In this document: positions 8,603 through 18,467 of the stretch, in pieces
Position numbering within the stretch: the first letter of the stretch is position 1
Layout of the letters: each line of letters starts with the position of its first letter
Assembly (NCBI RefSeq): GCF_900636385.1
Contig: NZ_LR134269.1
Location: 620,001-684,000, forward strand
Source: Staphylococcus warneri
GTDB taxonomy: Bacteria > Bacillota > Bacilli > Staphylococcales > Staphylococcaceae
DNA length: 64,000 nt
Direction of reading: 5' to 3'
Translations under genes and position numbers: made by a program
Notes under the pieces: generated by a model
Told to the model about the DNA's origin: nothing
Seen by the model: only the letters and a program-made list of their open reading frames with translations
Databases searched by the model: none

Positions 8603-9216
8603 TATGATAATCCTTTAAGTAAAGTATCTCGTTCAATCCACTTAATCACTTCATCAAGACCTTCATCTGTTTTTAAGTTAGTAAACGCGAATGGTCTGTC
8701 GCCTCTAAATACTTTTGTATCTTCAGCCATTTGTTCTAACGATGCGCCAACATGTGGTGCTAAATCCGTTTTATTGATGATGAAAAAGTCTGATTTAATC
8801 ATACCTTGTCCACCTTTACGAGGGATTTTTTCACCTTGAGCAACGTCGATAATATAGATTGAAAAATCTACAAGTTCAGGACTGAATGTAGCTGCTAAGT
8901 TGTCGCCACCAGATTCAATAAAGATAAGTTCAATATCATCATTACGTTCTAATAACTCATCAATAGCAGCAAAGTTCATAGAAGCATCTTCACGAATTGC
9001 TGTATGAGGGCAACCACCTGTTTCTACACCAATAATTCTATCTTCAGGTAAGACACCTGTATTAACTAAGATCTTTTCGTCTTCTTTTGTATAAATGTCA
9101 TTCGTTATAACGCCGATGCTCATATCTTTGGCTAGACGTCTAACTACTTTTTCTATTAATTGGGTTTTACCTGCACCAACAGGGCCACCAATTCCAATTT
9201 TAATTGGTTCAGTCAT
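8602..9216 (-). CDS. ureG: Urease accessory GTPase UreG
   Basis: The 204-residue SIMIBI-class GTPase couples GTP hydrolysis to nickel delivery. The P-loop GGPVGAGKT is at residues 10-18, the nickel-binding Cys-Pro-His motif at 69-71 ([15 protein letters not shown]), and the base-recognition NKTD occurs in [14 protein letters not shown]. It lacks an N-terminal His-rich tail, as is usual in Gram-positive UreG. RBS is GGAGG ahead of ATG. The gap to ureF upstream is 11 bases and the ureD start overlaps the stop by one base, so the three accessory genes are translationally close. Confidence 0.96.
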   Translation of the reverse strand: MTEPIKIGIGGPVGAGKTQLIEKVVRRLAKDMSIGVITNDIYTKEDEKILVNTGVLPEDRIIGVETGGCPHTAIREDASMNFAAIDELLERNDDIELIFIESGGDNLAATFSPELVDFSIYIIDVAQGEKIPRKGGQGMIKSDFFIINKTDLAPHVGASLEQMAEDTKVFRGDRPFAFTNLKTDEGLDEVIKWIERDTLLKGLS

Positions 9217-9227
9217 ACTGATACCTC

Positions 9228-9917
9228 CTATGAAATAAAGATTCTTACATTAACATTTTCATGTTCCATTTGGTTTAATTCTAAACCGGGTGCTGTCATA
9301 CCAAAGTCGCTTTCATCAAGTGATAATATATGATTTCTTGTTTCTTCGATATAAGGCACCATTTGTGTAACCACTTTTTGCCCAGCAGTTTGTCCTAAAG
9401 GAATAGCTCTCACTGCATTTTGTGTTAAACTTGATACATTTTGATAAAGGTAATAATCAATGATTGTTCCTATATCAACACCTAAATGATAACCAAGCAT
9501 AGTGAAGCAGATAGCTGGATGCAATTTGGCTTTTTTATTTTTCATTTGTTCATGATACCAATTAATCCATTCGCTATCGTATAATTCCGTCGCTAATTTC
9601 ACCATACGTGTTCCCATCTGTTTTGCACCAACACGTGTTTCTTTAGGAATACTTTGTACGAATATAAGTTGATCCATACGTAAAATCTTTTCTGTGTCAT
9701 TTGCTTCTAGAGCCTCATAGACAATTCTCATCGCAAGACCATCCGAATACGTTAACTGTTCATTTAAAAATAATTTTAACCATTGTACAAAAGTGTCATC
9801 ATTATTGACTGACTCACGTTGTATATAGGTTTCTAATCCGAATGAGTGACTGAAAGCACCCGTTGGAAATTGCGAATCACAGAACTGAAATAAACGTAAA
9901 TTTTGATGATCAATCAT
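9228..9917 (-). CDS. ureF: Urease accessory protein UreF
   Basis: The 229-residue all-alpha protein is the scaffold that joins UreG to the UreD-urease complex. Family signs are the N-terminal [20 protein letters not shown] and the conserved C-terminal [11 protein letters not shown]. Its ATG lies inside the last codons of ureE (8-base overlap, ATGATTGA), indicating coupled translation. Length is typical. Confidence 0.94.
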   Translation of the reverse strand: MIDHQNLRLFQFCDSQFPTGAFSHSFGLETYIQRESVNNDDTFVQWLKLFLNEQLTYSDGLAMRIVYEALEANDTEKILRMDQLIFVQSIPKETRVGAKQMGTRMVKLATELYDSEWINWYHEQMKNKKAKLHPAICFTMLGYHLGVDIGTIIDYYLYQNVSSLTQNAVRAIPLGQTAGQKVVTQMVPYIEETRNHILSLDESDFGMTAPGLELNQMEHENVNVRIFIS

Positions 9918-10362
9918 GGGAATGTCCTATATGTCTAAATGCTTGATTTACTTTTCTATCTTCGTGACTATATGGAATACCTAAAGATTTTAGTAAATCT
10001 TCTACAAGATAGTCATATTGTACTAACATTTCAGTTTCTGTGAACTGTGCTGGTAAATGACGGTTCCCAAGTTGATGAGCAATATCTCCCATTTCTTTTA
10101 AATTACGTGGTTTAATCACTAATAAATCTTCAGAATTAACATCTACGACAATCATATTGTTCTCATCTTGATATAAAATATCACCATATTGTAAGTCGAT
10201 AGGTTGTTTTAATCGAATACCTAATTCGTTACCATGATCTGTTTTGACACGTTGAATACGTTTAACTAAATCAGAATTTTCTAGATATACTTTTTCGACA
10301 TGTTTATTTTTTTCTTCAGCTGATAAATTGGCTATATTGCCTTGTATTTCTTCGATAATCAT
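9910..10362 (-). CDS. ureE: Urease nickel metallochaperone UreE
   Basis: The 150-residue protein is the nickel-binding chaperone of urease maturation, with an N-terminal peptide-binding domain and a C-terminal metal-binding domain. The C-terminus ends in RHIGHSHD, so it has only a short histidine tail compared with the long His-rich tail of Klebsiella UreE. It lies 14 bases after ureC, and its end overlaps ureF. Confidence 0.93.
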   Translation of the reverse strand: MIIEEIQGNIANLSAEEKNKHVEKVYLENSDLVKRIQRVKTDHGNELGIRLKQPIDLQYGDILYQDENNMIVVDVNSEDLLVIKPRNLKEMGDIAHQLGNRHLPAQFTETEMLVQYDYLVEDLLKSLGIPYSHEDRKVNQAFRHIGHSHD

Positions 10363-10376
10363 TAATATGCTTCCTC

Positions 10377-12092
10377 CTAGAATAAGAAGTATCTTTGAGT
10401 TAATGGTAACTCAGTTGCTGCTTCACTCGTAATTTTTTCCCCATCAACATAAACTTCATATGTTTGTGGATCAACATCTAATTTAGGTGTTGCACTGTTA
10501 TTCTTCATATCTGCTTTTGTCAAGTTACGGATATTTTTAACAGGTCTTACCATACGTTGTAAGTTAAGTTGTCTGTAAATACCATTTTCATAAGCAGTAT
10601 TAGATACAAATGTCATAGCTGTATGAGTAATATTACCGCCATATTGTCCATACATTCTACGATATTTCATTGGTTCTGATGTTGGGATAGAACCATTAGC
10701 ATCACCATTAACTGCTACATTTATTAAACCGCCTTTTACTACAAGCTCAGGTTTAACACCAAAGAAAGCAGGATCCCATAATACTAAGTCAGCTAATTTA
10801 CCAGATTCAATTGAACCAACATAGTCAGAAATACCATGTGTAATAGCAGGGTTAATTGTATATTTCGCAATATAACGTTTAATACGATTATTATCGTTAT
10901 ATTCTGAATCGCCTTCTAATGGACCACGTTGTTCTTTCATACGATGAGCGGTTTGCCATGCACGCGTGATAACTTCACCGACACGTCCCATCGCTTGTGA
11001 GTCAGAACTAATCATACTGAATACACCCATATCTTGTAATACATCTTCAGCAGCAATAGTTTCTTTACGAATACGTGAGTCTGCAAATGCAATATCTTCT
11101 GGAATTGAAGCATTTAAATGGTGTGTAATCATAACCATATCTAAGTGTTCATCTACAGTATTATGCGTATAAGGTAATGTAGGGTTAGTAGATGAAGGTA
11201 AGATATTTGAATAAGACGCTGATTTAATTAAGTCAGGTGCATGTCCGCCACCAGCACCTTCAGTATGATACATGTGTAAGACACGATTATTAACTGCTTT
11301 CATTGTATCTTCCATAAAACCAGCTTCGTTTAATGTATCGGCATGAAGTGCAATTTGAACATCGAATTCATCTGCTACGTCTAATGCATGACTTAATGCT
11401 GATGGTGTAGCACCCCAGTCTTCATGAACTTTTAAACCAATAACACCAGCATGGATTTGTTCGATAAGTGCTGTGTGATTGACTGCTTGTCCTTTACCTG
11501 TAAAACCAACATTGATAGGTAATGCTTCTGCAGCTTCTAACATACGATGTATATGCCAAGGACCAGGGGTTACAGTTGTTGCTTTTGCACCTTCTGAAGC
11601 ACCAGTACCACCACCGATATGTGTTGTAATACCGCTTTCTAATGCGACTTCTGCTTGCTCAGGATTGATAAAGTGAACATGAGTATCAATACCACCAGCT
11701 GTTACGATTTTCCCTTCAGCAGAAATAATATCAGTTGTACTACCAATGATGATATTCACATTATCCATAATGTCAGGATTACCCGCTTTACCGATTGCAA
11801 AAATATAGCCGTTTTTAATTCCGATATCCGCTTTAACAATTTTGTCATAATCGATAATCATTGCGTTCGTTAAAACTAAATCGGCTACATTTTTATCATC
11901 ACGAGTTACGTTAGGATTCTGTGCCATACCATCACGAATAGATTTCCCACCACCGAATGTAGCTTCGTCACCATAATTAGCATAATCTTTCTCAACTTCT
12001 GCAAATAGGTTAGTATCACCTAATCTTACAGCGTCACCAACGGTTGGACCGTATAAACTTGTGTATTGTGATTGCGTCATTTTAAAGCTCAT
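10377..12092 (-). CDS. ureC: Urease alpha subunit UreC (catalytic)
   Basis: The 571-residue catalytic subunit hydrolyses urea to ammonia and carbamate at a bi-nickel centre. Nickel ligands His138 and His140 lie in GGIDTHVHF, and the carbamylated Lys221 lies in LKVHEDWG. The mobile-flap region reads [18 protein letters not shown], in which the usual cysteine before the HH pair is Thr323. Staphylococcal ureases, including that of S. xylosus, are known to carry Thr here. The ATG overlaps the ureB stop by one base. Length is normal for bacterial UreC. Confidence 0.97.
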   Translation of the reverse strand: MSFKMTQSQYTSLYGPTVGDAVRLGDTNLFAEVEKDYANYGDEATFGGGKSIRDGMAQNPNVTRDDKNVADLVLTNAMIIDYDKIVKADIGIKNGYIFAIGKAGNPDIMDNVNIIIGSTTDIISAEGKIVTAGGIDTHVHFINPEQAEVALESGITTHIGGGTGASEGAKATTVTPGPWHIHRMLEAAEALPINVGFTGKGQAVNHTALIEQIHAGVIGLKVHEDWGATPSALSHALDVADEFDVQIALHADTLNEAGFMEDTMKAVNNRVLHMYHTEGAGGGHAPDLIKSASYSNILPSSTNPTLPYTHNTVDEHLDMVMITHHLNASIPEDIAFADSRIRKETIAAEDVLQDMGVFSMISSDSQAMGRVGEVITRAWQTAHRMKEQRGPLEGDSEYNDNNRIKRYIAKYTINPAITHGISDYVGSIESGKLADLVLWDPAFFGVKPELVVKGGLINVAVNGDANGSIPTSEPMKYRRMYGQYGGNITHTAMTFVSNTAYENGIYRQLNLQRMVRPVKNIRNLTKADMKNNSATPKLDVDPQTYEVYVDGEKITSEAATELPLTQRYFLF

Positions 12093-12499
12093 TATTTAGT
12101 ACCACCTTTTTTATTGACATTATCATGGCCTTCGTCATTGAATACGCCTGCATATTTATCGTCTTCGCCAGTAGGACGATATACACGGGAACCATCGATA
12201 GGGCCATTTACAAATCCGCGGAAGCCATAAATTCTACGATTACCTGCATACTCTACAAGTTGGACTTGTTTGACATCTCCAGGTTCAAATCTGACAGCTG
12301 CACCAGCAGGAATATCTAAATGTTTACCGTAAGCTTTGTCGCGTTCAAAATCCAAAGCTAAGTTAGCCTCAAAAAAGTGGAAATGTGAGCCTATTTGAAT
12401 AGGGCGATCTCCAGTGTTTTTTACTTCAAGTACCGTTTCTGGTGAATTTGGGTTAATTTCAATATCTGTATTTTTAATTCTAATTTCTCCAGGAATCAT
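12092..12499 (-). CDS. ureB: Urease beta subunit UreB
   Basis: The 135-residue beta subunit contains the family segments [41 protein letters not shown] and a C-terminal extension typical of staphylococcal UreB. It packs with UreA and UreC into the trimeric urease. It starts 13 bases after the ureA stop with AGGAGG upstream, and overlaps the ureC start by one base. Confidence 0.96.
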   Translation of the reverse strand: MIPGEIRIKNTDIEINPNSPETVLEVKNTGDRPIQIGSHFHFFEANLALDFERDKAYGKHLDIPAGAAVRFEPGDVKQVQLVEYAGNRRIYGFRGFVNGPIDGSRVYRPTGEDDKYAGVFNDEGHDNVNKKGGTK

Positions 12500-12512
12500 A
12501 TTAACGTCCTCC

Positions 12513-12815
12513 TTAAACTATTGGATGATGGACAGTGATTAATTTAGTTCCATCTGGGAATGTTGCTTCGATTTCGATTTCAGTAATCATACTTGCAACA
12601 CCATCCATTACATCTTCTTCATTTAAAATTGTTTTACCAAAGCTCATTAATTCAGCTACTGTTTTTCCATCTCTTGCGCCTTCTAATAATTCGTCACTAA
12701 TTAAAGCAAGTGCTTCTGGATGGTTTAGTTTAAGGCCTCGTGCTTTTCTGCGACGAGCAACTTCTGCAGCCACAACAATCATTAATTTATCTTGCTCTCG
12801 TTGTGTAAAATGCAA
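12513..12815 (-). CDS. ureA: Urease gamma subunit UreA
   Basis: The 100-residue gamma subunit matches UreA from its first residues ([19 protein letters not shown]) to its end ([11 protein letters not shown]). I place the start at a TTG (12815-12813), because S. aureus UreA begins at exactly this residue and AAGAAGGG lies about seven bases upstream. An in-frame ATG 35 codons upstream (12920) would add an AT-rich tail foreign to the family. It is the first gene of ureABCEFGD. I see no convincing -35/-10 pair in the 269-base divergent gap to the urea transporter. Confidence 0.95.
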   Translation of the reverse strand: MHFTQREQDKLMIVVAAEVARRRKARGLKLNHPEALALISDELLEGARDGKTVAELMSFGKTILNEEDVMDGVASMITEIEIEATFPDGTKLITVHHPIV

Positions 12816-13084
12816 AATAATCCCTTCTTTCAAATATTTATAATTGCAAAATAAACTTGCAAATTTTATATTAGGACGATTTTTAATAATTAACAAGTAT
12901 AATGAGTCGATAAGTTTCAAATTTTAAATAAAAGGCACAAAATATTTGATTTTTAGAATGCAATTATAAAAATCATTTAATTTTATTAATACGTATATTA
13001 TATAAAAAGAGTAAATAACATATTTATACACATTTTTTAAAAAGTGATGTATCATGATAATTATGAAATTAGGGGGCATATGTC

Positions 13085-13999
13085 ATGAAAGCAGTAAGTA
13101 TTATCTTAAAGAATATATCCCAAGTGTTATTAATTAATAATCATTACACAGGATTATTAGTGTTAATTGCTTTATTTATTGGTAATTGGAAAGTGGGATT
13201 AAGTGCACTCGTTGGAAGTATAATCGCATATGTATTAGCACCACATGTTAATTATTCTAATGAAGAGATCAATGATGGTTTAGCTGGTTTTAGTCCAGTA
13301 TTAACTGCAATTGCATTAACTTTGTTTTTAAATGAAAATTGGGCAGGTATTTTGATAACGATTGTGGCTACTGTGCTAACTTTACCAGTTGGTTCAGCTA
13401 TTAGAGAATGGTTAAAGCCATATGGTATAGCAATGTTAACTGCACCATTTGTTATTGTAACTTGGTTTGCAGTTTCAATTTCAGAACAAGTGAGAGCTGT
13501 TAAAACACCGTTGAATATCATTCCGGGAACTGTAGAATCCATTGTGAAGAACCATAGTTCTGAACATGTAAATATCATTAAAACCACTTTAGAAGGCTTT
13601 AGTGAAGTCTTTATTATTCCTAGCGTATGGGCAGGCTTGCTTATATTAATTGGTATTTTAATTGGCTCTAGAAAAGCAACGGTATATGCCGTTTTAGGTA
13701 ATATACTCGGTTTTGTAATTGTAGCAATGTTAGGTGGTAACGTGAATGACATTAATCAAGGGTTATTTGGTTATAATTTAATTTTAACAGCAATTGCATT
13801 GGGTACCACATTCAAGACGAGTATCAATACATATTTTTCAACATTCCTAGGGTTATTATTAACTGTATTATTACATTTGGGTTTGAATACGATGCTTGAA
13901 CCTATTGGATTACCATCATTAACAATGCCATTTATTCTAGCGACATGGATTATGTTATTTGCTGGTCGTCCTCATAGAAATCTCGAGAACAAGAATTAG
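13085..13999 (+). CDS. Urea transporter (UT family channel)
   Basis: The 304-residue membrane protein has the internal two-fold repeat of the urea-transporter (UT-B-like) family. INDGLAGFSPVLTAIAL near residue 60 matches INQGLFGYNLILTAIAL near residue 222, and each is followed by a Pro-rich pore segment (LTLPVGSAI...LTAPF and LEPIGLPSLTMPF). UT proteins let urea enter down its gradient. The gene is divergent from ureABCEFGD, so urea entry and hydrolysis are genetically linked. The start ATG follows GGGGGC. Length is typical of bacterial UTs. Confidence 0.92.
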   Translation: MKAVSIILKNISQVLLINNHYTGLLVLIALFIGNWKVGLSALVGSIIAYVLAPHVNYSNEEINDGLAGFSPVLTAIALTLFLNENWAGILITIVATVLTLPVGSAIREWLKPYGIAMLTAPFVIVTWFAVSISEQVRAVKTPLNIIPGTVESIVKNHSSEHVNIIKTTLEGFSEVFIIPSVWAGLLILIGILIGSRKATVYAVLGNILGFVIVAMLGGNVNDINQGLFGYNLILTAIALGTTFKTSINTYFSTFLGLLLTVLLHLGLNTMLEPIGLPSLTMPFILATWIMLFAGRPHRNLENKN

Positions 14000-14003
14000 T
14001 TAA

Positions 14004-14052
14004 AAAACTCTGGTTCACGCTTATTTAAAAGTGTTGTGTTCCAGAGTTTTAG
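14004..14052. terminator. Bidirectional terminator between the urea transporter and the ABC operon
   Basis: AAAACTCTGG (14004-14013) pairs with CCAGAGTTTT (14041-14050), with a 27-base loop that can fold further. It sits in the 54-base gap between convergent stops. Confidence 0.7.
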
Positions 14053-14053
14053 T

Positions 14054-14743
14054 TTATGACACTAAATAATGGGTTGTATGATGTTCTAACTTATGGAAGA
14101 TGAGCTCAATAATAATCGCTAAAGCCCAATAAAATAGTGCAGCGACCGTATAAACTGGTACAAATTGATAGCCTTCATTAGCAATTTCAGTACTAATTGC
14201 CATTATTTCAGTTACTTGGACAGCAAAAGCGAGCGATGTCCCTTTTAATAGCATAATAAATTGGTTTTCAATATTAGGTAGTGCATATCCAAATGCTTGT
14301 GGAAATACTATACGTCGATAAACATTCCAATTGGATAAGCCTACTGTTTGTGCAGCTTCGATTTGTTTTGTATCTACTGAAAGTAAACCACCTTTAATTG
14401 ATTCGGATAAGTATGCAGTTGCATGTAATGAAAAAGTGATAGCTGCAATCATTAAAGGAGGGACCATATCTGGATTCATTTTTGTATTGAATATGGTGTT
14501 AAACCAAAGAATGAATGCTGGGACTCCATAATAAAACACAAATAATTGAACTATTAAGGGTGTACTTCTAAAAAATGAATTATAGATGACTACAAATTGA
14601 GATAGTCCAGGAATTCGATGTAAACGAATCAGAGCAAATATGGATCCAATCAGTATCCCTACACACATGGCTATTAAAGTTACTGCTAAAGTGTGAGGTA
14701 CACCTTTTAAAACTTCAATAATAGTATGGAAAATAAAAGTCAC
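14054..14743 (-). CDS. Polar amino-acid-type ABC transporter permease (second)
   Basis: The 229-residue HisM/GlnP-type permease has about five membrane segments. The coupling-helix region (TKQIEAAQTVGLSNWNVYRRIVFP, then QAFGYALPNIENQF) contacts the ATPase. It starts with GTG after AAGGGGG and follows the first permease by 13 bases. Together the two permeases could form a heterodimeric channel, as in HisQM. The imported substrate is not identifiable from sequence; amino acids or small peptide-like compounds are likely. Confidence 0.88.
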   Translation of the reverse strand: MTFIFHTIIEVLKGVPHTLAVTLIAMCVGILIGSIFALIRLHRIPGLSQFVVIYNSFFRSTPLIVQLFVFYYGVPAFILWFNTIFNTKMNPDMVPPLMIAAITFSLHATAYLSESIKGGLLSVDTKQIEAAQTVGLSNWNVYRRIVFPQAFGYALPNIENQFIMLLKGTSLAFAVQVTEIMAISTEIANEGYQFVPVYTVAALFYWALAIIIELIFHKLEHHTTHYLVS

Positions 14744-14756
14744 TGGTATATCCCCC

Positions 14757-15440
14757 TTAAACTTGATAAGGCTTTTCTGAAATTTTACTGATAATTGTAA
14801 ATGTTCCCTGAATGATTAATGCTAGTAACCAATAGATTATAGAAATCACAATATAGACTTCTAACATACCTAACCCATAATTATTTCCAATAATTAGTTG
14901 AACTTGTCCCATCATATCTATAATGCCAATAGTGAAAGCTAATGATGTATCTTTAATTAGTTCAATGATTTGGGTTGTTAAATTGGGAATACTGTTTCTT
15001 AATGCTTGCGGTATAATGATGTCTTTCAAGATTCTTGGATAACTTAATCCTACTGAAAGACCAGCTTCAATTTGACGATAATCCACTGATAAATAACCTG
15101 CTCGAAATACTTCAGATAAATAGGCTGCGCTGTGTAGACTGAATGCTAAAATAATGAAAAATAATCGATCAAAATGATTGATATTGATATGAAATATTAA
15201 CAGAAATTGAGGTAATGCAAAATAAACTAAAAATAATTGAAGGAGAAGTGGTGTGCTTCTCATAAATGATTGGTAGATTCTCACACATGTTGATAGATAG
15301 GGCACTTGTTTTATACGTATTATAGTAAGGATTAAACCTAGTATAGTTGCTAAAATGAGTGCACATATAATCATGATTAACGTAATTGGCAATTGTTGGA
15401 CGACTTGATTAAATAAATCTAGCCATTGTGTAGCAGACAT
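14757..15440 (-). CDS. Polar amino-acid-type ABC transporter permease (first)
   Basis: The 227-residue permease is homologous to the gene after it, with the matching signature RQIEAGLSVGLSYPRILKDIIIPQALRNSIPN and SFMRSTPLLLQLFLVYFALP. About five membrane segments are evident. It begins four bases after the stop of the binding-protein gene. RBS is GGAGG, embedded in the end of that gene. It was probably paralogous to the second permease by an old duplication. Confidence 0.88.
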   Translation of the reverse strand: MSATQWLDLFNQVVQQLPITLIMIICALILATILGLILTIIRIKQVPYLSTCVRIYQSFMRSTPLLLQLFLVYFALPQFLLIFHININHFDRLFFIILAFSLHSAAYLSEVFRAGYLSVDYRQIEAGLSVGLSYPRILKDIIIPQALRNSIPNLTTQIIELIKDTSLAFTIGIIDMMGQVQLIIGNNYGLGMLEVYIVISIIYWLLALIIQGTFTIISKISEKPYQV

Positions 15441-15444
15441 TTAA

Positions 15445-16302
15445 CTAATGCACCTCCAATTGATTCTTATGTCGATTAATCTTGTTTAAATCTTCGAATA
15501 CATTGATGTCAAAGTATTTCTGAGATAATTGTTGAAGTTTGCCTTCTTTTTTTAATTCACGTGTCGCTTGATCGATATCATCATGTAATTGTTGGTTATC
15601 TTTATTGTAAACAATATGAAGCGGTTCTTTTTTAACGATGCCACCAATCTTAACGTCTTCGTGAACTTTGTCTTGAACAGCTTTATATGTATTCCAATTT
15701 AGAAACATAGCGTCACGACGGCCATTACCAACCATCTTCAAGTTGTCACCGTTAGAAGGTGATTGAATCGTATCTATATCTATCTTTTTATCATGAGTCT
15801 GATTATATTGTTTTAAAATTGAAAATAAACCACCACTTGGAGCCATAGGTGTTAACCTTTTTTGAGTTAAGTCACTGAGTTGATGTATATCATTATTCTT
15901 CTTATTAACTGCGAGCATAGGTAGTGCGTAACTATACGGCACATCTTGGTATAAAAACTGCTTCTCTCTTTCAGGCGTTTTAAAGAACCAATTAATGCCC
16001 ATATCAAACTTATTAGAACCAATACCTACTAAATTAGATTCTTCTTCGCCAACCTCATATTTAAAATCATACTGCGGTAATTTCTTCTCTAATAGTTTCA
16101 TATATTCCATATCTAACCCTATAAAATGATTGTTTTTATCAGTATACAGATAGGGTGGGTTAACTTCAGCTGAAAGTGCGACTTTAATTTCTTTTGGATG
16201 TGATTTCGTTGCATGTTGCTCATTATCATTAGAGCATGAATAAAGAAGAGAGACACTTAATACGAGAACGGTTAACATGAGATACATTTTTATACGTTTC
16301 AC
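15445..16302 (-). CDS. Family 3 solute-binding lipoprotein of an amino-acid-type ABC importer
   Basis: The 285-residue protein begins with a lipoprotein signal ending in the lipobox LLYSC (Cys23), so it is anchored outside the membrane. The mature part has the type 3 extracellular binding-protein look (NPPYLYTDKNNHFIGLDMEYMKLLEKKL, KFDMGINWFFKTPEREKQFLY). The start is a GTG that overlaps the ATPase stop by four bases (GTGA), with GAGGAGG upstream. It should capture the substrate for the two permeases that follow. Ligand unknown. Confidence 0.9.
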   Translation of the reverse strand: MKRIKMYLMLTVLVLSVSLLYSCSNDNEQHATKSHPKEIKVALSAEVNPPYLYTDKNNHFIGLDMEYMKLLEKKLPQYDFKYEVGEEESNLVGIGSNKFDMGINWFFKTPEREKQFLYQDVPYSYALPMLAVNKKNNDIHQLSDLTQKRLTPMAPSGGLFSILKQYNQTHDKKIDIDTIQSPSNGDNLKMVGNGRRDAMFLNWNTYKAVQDKVHEDVKIGGIVKKEPLHIVYNKDNQQLHDDIDQATRELKKEGKLQQLSQKYFDINVFEDLNKINRHKNQLEVH

Positions 16303-17048
16303 GTTGCATCCTCCTCTGTTTTAATTCTTTGGATAAAACGTTGGATGCGATCATTACTAGGCTGATGTAAAACATCGTTAGGTGTGCCTTGTTTAATCAA
16401 TTCCCCATTATCAATAAACAAAATTTGATCGGCAATCGCTTTGGCAAAACTAATTTCATGCGTCACTATAACCATCGTCATACCTTGTTGTGCGATATTT
16501 TTGATTAAGTTTAAAATACTTTGAATCGACTCAGGATCTAATGCTGAAGTAGGTTCATCTAATAGTAAGACTTTGGGATTAAGTGCAAGTGCGCGTACGA
16601 TGCCTACACGTTGGCTTTGACCTCCGGAAAGTTGAATTGGATATTTATCCTTATGTGCTATCAAATTCACCATACGCAAATGTTCTTCAGCGATATGTAT
16701 AGCTTCTTTTTTATTCTTACCTTGGCCATATATGAGACCTTCAGTTATATTTTCGAGTACTGTTTTATTTTTAAACAGTTGATAATTTTGAAAGACCATT
16801 GCTGATTGTTGTCTCAGGTGTGAAATATCTTTTTTATTGTGCTGCTCTGCATTGAACTGATAGTCATCAATAGTGATGTGACCTTTTGACGGAATAGCAA
16901 GTGCATTCAATGTACGAAGTAAAGTGGTCTTCCCAGAACCACTAGGGCCTATAATAGCTGTCACTGATCCCCTTTGTTGTGAAAAACTAATATCTTTAAG
17001 CACTTGATTTGAATGGTAAAAATGAGATAAATGTTCTACTTTGATCAA
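16299..17048 (-). CDS. ABC transporter ATPase of the amino-acid-type importer
   Basis: The 249-residue ATPase has the Walker A GPSGSGKTT (34-42), Q-loop FQNYQLF, signature LSGGQSQR, Walker B VLLLDEPTSALDP and switch VTHE. It is closest in form to the GlnQ/HisP group that drives polar amino acid uptake. The start is TTG with GGGAGG upstream. It is the first gene of a four-gene operon (ATPase, binding protein, two permeases) placed directly beyond the urea transporter. It is not a nickel transporter by sequence type. Confidence 0.92.
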   Translation of the reverse strand: MIKVEHLSHFYHSNQVLKDISFSQQRGSVTAIIGPSGSGKTTLLRTLNALAIPSKGHITIDDYQFNAEQHNKKDISHLRQQSAMVFQNYQLFKNKTVLENITEGLIYGQGKNKKEAIHIAEEHLRMVNLIAHKDKYPIQLSGGQSQRVGIVRALALNPKVLLLDEPTSALDPESIQSILNLIKNIAQQGMTMVIVTHEISFAKAIADQILFIDNGELIKQGTPNDVLHQPSNDRIQRFIQRIKTEEDAT

Positions 17049-17202
17049 GTTGCTAACCTCCCTTTATCATTAAAATTAACTTATCATATTAATTCTTATC
17101 GGTAAAGTAGGGATTCTGTGATTTCAGTACTTTTAATTAATAATGTCGAGTGTTAAACTAAGAATAATTAAGCTAAAAGATATACGTTAATGAGGTGAAG
17201 AA

Positions 17203-18348
17203 ATGGGACAATCATTATTAGTCCAAACTGAGTTGCAACGAAAATGGATAGACAAATTTAAGGCTGTAGAAGAGCAATTTAAATCATATGCAGAAAACAA
17301 TGATATCGAATCACGTTTTCCATATGAAAATGTACAATGGCTCATTGATGAAGGATATACATTATTAACCTTACCTAAAGCATATGGCGGTGAGGGTGGA
17401 ACAATTGAAGATATGGTTATTCTACAAACACATTTAGCTCGTATCGATGGTGCAACAGCCCTTTCTATTGGTTGGCATTTAAGTGTAGTGGGACAACTTT
17501 ATGAACAACAACTGTGGGAACAAGATTTGTTAGATGAATTTGCTGAAGAAGTGAAGAAGGGTGCACTCGTTAATCGTGCAGTGAGTGAAGCAGAAACTGG
17601 TAGCCCAACACGTGGTGGTCGTCCTGCCACAAACGCAGTCAAAGTTGATGACGGATATGTCTTAAATGGTGTTAAAACATTTACGTCAATGAGTAAGGCA
17701 TTAACGCACTTTGTGGTAGGTGCTTATGTAGAAGAACTAGGACAAGTAGGTTTCTTTTTAGTTCCTAGAGACTTTGAAGGTTTAGAAATAGCTGATAATT
17801 GGAACATGATAGGTATGCGAGCAACTGAAAGTCATGATTTAGTTTTAAATGATGTGAAGATACCTGAACAATATTTTGTAGAACATCAACGTAAGCCATC
17901 ATTGAATGGATGGATATTGCATATTCCAAGTGTATATTTAGGTATTGCTCAAGCTGCAAGAGACTATGCAGTAGATTTTGCAAAAACATATAGTCCTAAT
18001 AGCATAGATGGCACAATTGCTGAAATTCCGACAGTACAACAAAATCTAGGTAAAATGGAATCACTTTTATTATCTGCAAGACATTTTCTATGGAGTACTG
18101 CTCATGGATATCAATTATATGAGAAAGATACGGATATTTGGAATGAGACATCTGCAAGTAAAGTCTTAGTATTAAATCAAGGCTTGGAAGTGGTAGATTT
18201 AGCAATGAGAATTGTTGGTGCTAAGAGTCTAGAGATGGAAAGACCACTACAAAGATATTATCGTGACATGCGAGCAGGACTTCATAATCCTCCAATGGAA
18301 GATATGGCATATACTAATATTGCTAAAAGTATTACTGGTTTAATGTAA
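17203..18348 (+). CDS. Acyl-CoA dehydrogenase family flavoprotein
   Basis: The 381-residue protein matches the acyl-CoA dehydrogenase superfamily: an N-terminal helical domain (YENVQWLIDEGYTLLTLPKAYGGEGG), a middle beta domain (VNRAVSEAETGSPTRGG, GVKTFTSMSKALTHFVVGA) and a C-terminal helical domain (ASKVLVLNQGLEVVDLAMRIVGAKSL). These enzymes use FAD to oxidise acyl-CoA or related substrates. The usual catalytic Glu near the end cannot be placed with confidence, so the substrate is open and a monooxygenase-like role is possible. RBS is GAGGTGAAG before ATG. It stands alone ahead of fhuD2. Confidence 0.85.
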   Translation: MGQSLLVQTELQRKWIDKFKAVEEQFKSYAENNDIESRFPYENVQWLIDEGYTLLTLPKAYGGEGGTIEDMVILQTHLARIDGATALSIGWHLSVVGQLYEQQLWEQDLLDEFAEEVKKGALVNRAVSEAETGSPTRGGRPATNAVKVDDGYVLNGVKTFTSMSKALTHFVVGAYVEELGQVGFFLVPRDFEGLEIADNWNMIGMRATESHDLVLNDVKIPEQYFVEHQRKPSLNGWILHIPSVYLGIAQAARDYAVDFAKTYSPNSIDGTIAEIPTVQQNLGKMESLLLSARHFLWSTAHGYQLYEKDTDIWNETSASKVLVLNQGLEVVDLAMRIVGAKSLEMERPLQRYYRDMRAGLHNPPMEDMAYTNIAKSITGLM

Positions 18349-18399
18349 GTTAGATTAAAATTCGTAGCAAAATATCAAATTTATTATTATAAAAACTTA

Positions 18400-18454
18400 T
18401 TGTAAAACTACATGCAATCTTGTATAATTTTAATGAAATTGATAATCGTTTTCA
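18400..18454 (+). promoter_or_regulatory. Promoter of fhuD2 with overlapping Fur-type box
   Basis: A -35 TTGTAA (18400-18405) and a perfect -10 TATAAT (18423-18428) are 17 bases apart. Just downstream, over the expected transcription start, lies TGATAAT-C-GTTTTCA (18440-18454), which fits the Fur 7-1-7 inverted repeat (TGATAAT-N-ATTATCA) with two mismatches in the right arm. The AGGAGG of fhuD2 follows at once. Confidence 0.75.
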
Positions 18455-18467
18455 ATAGGAGGAAAAT

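Noticed and set aside
13252..13752. 166-codon open frame antisense to the urea transporter
   Set aside because: It lies wholly opposite a well-supported membrane protein gene, has no ribosome binding site and has no recognisable domain. The frame is open because the sense codons avoid the complementary stops.
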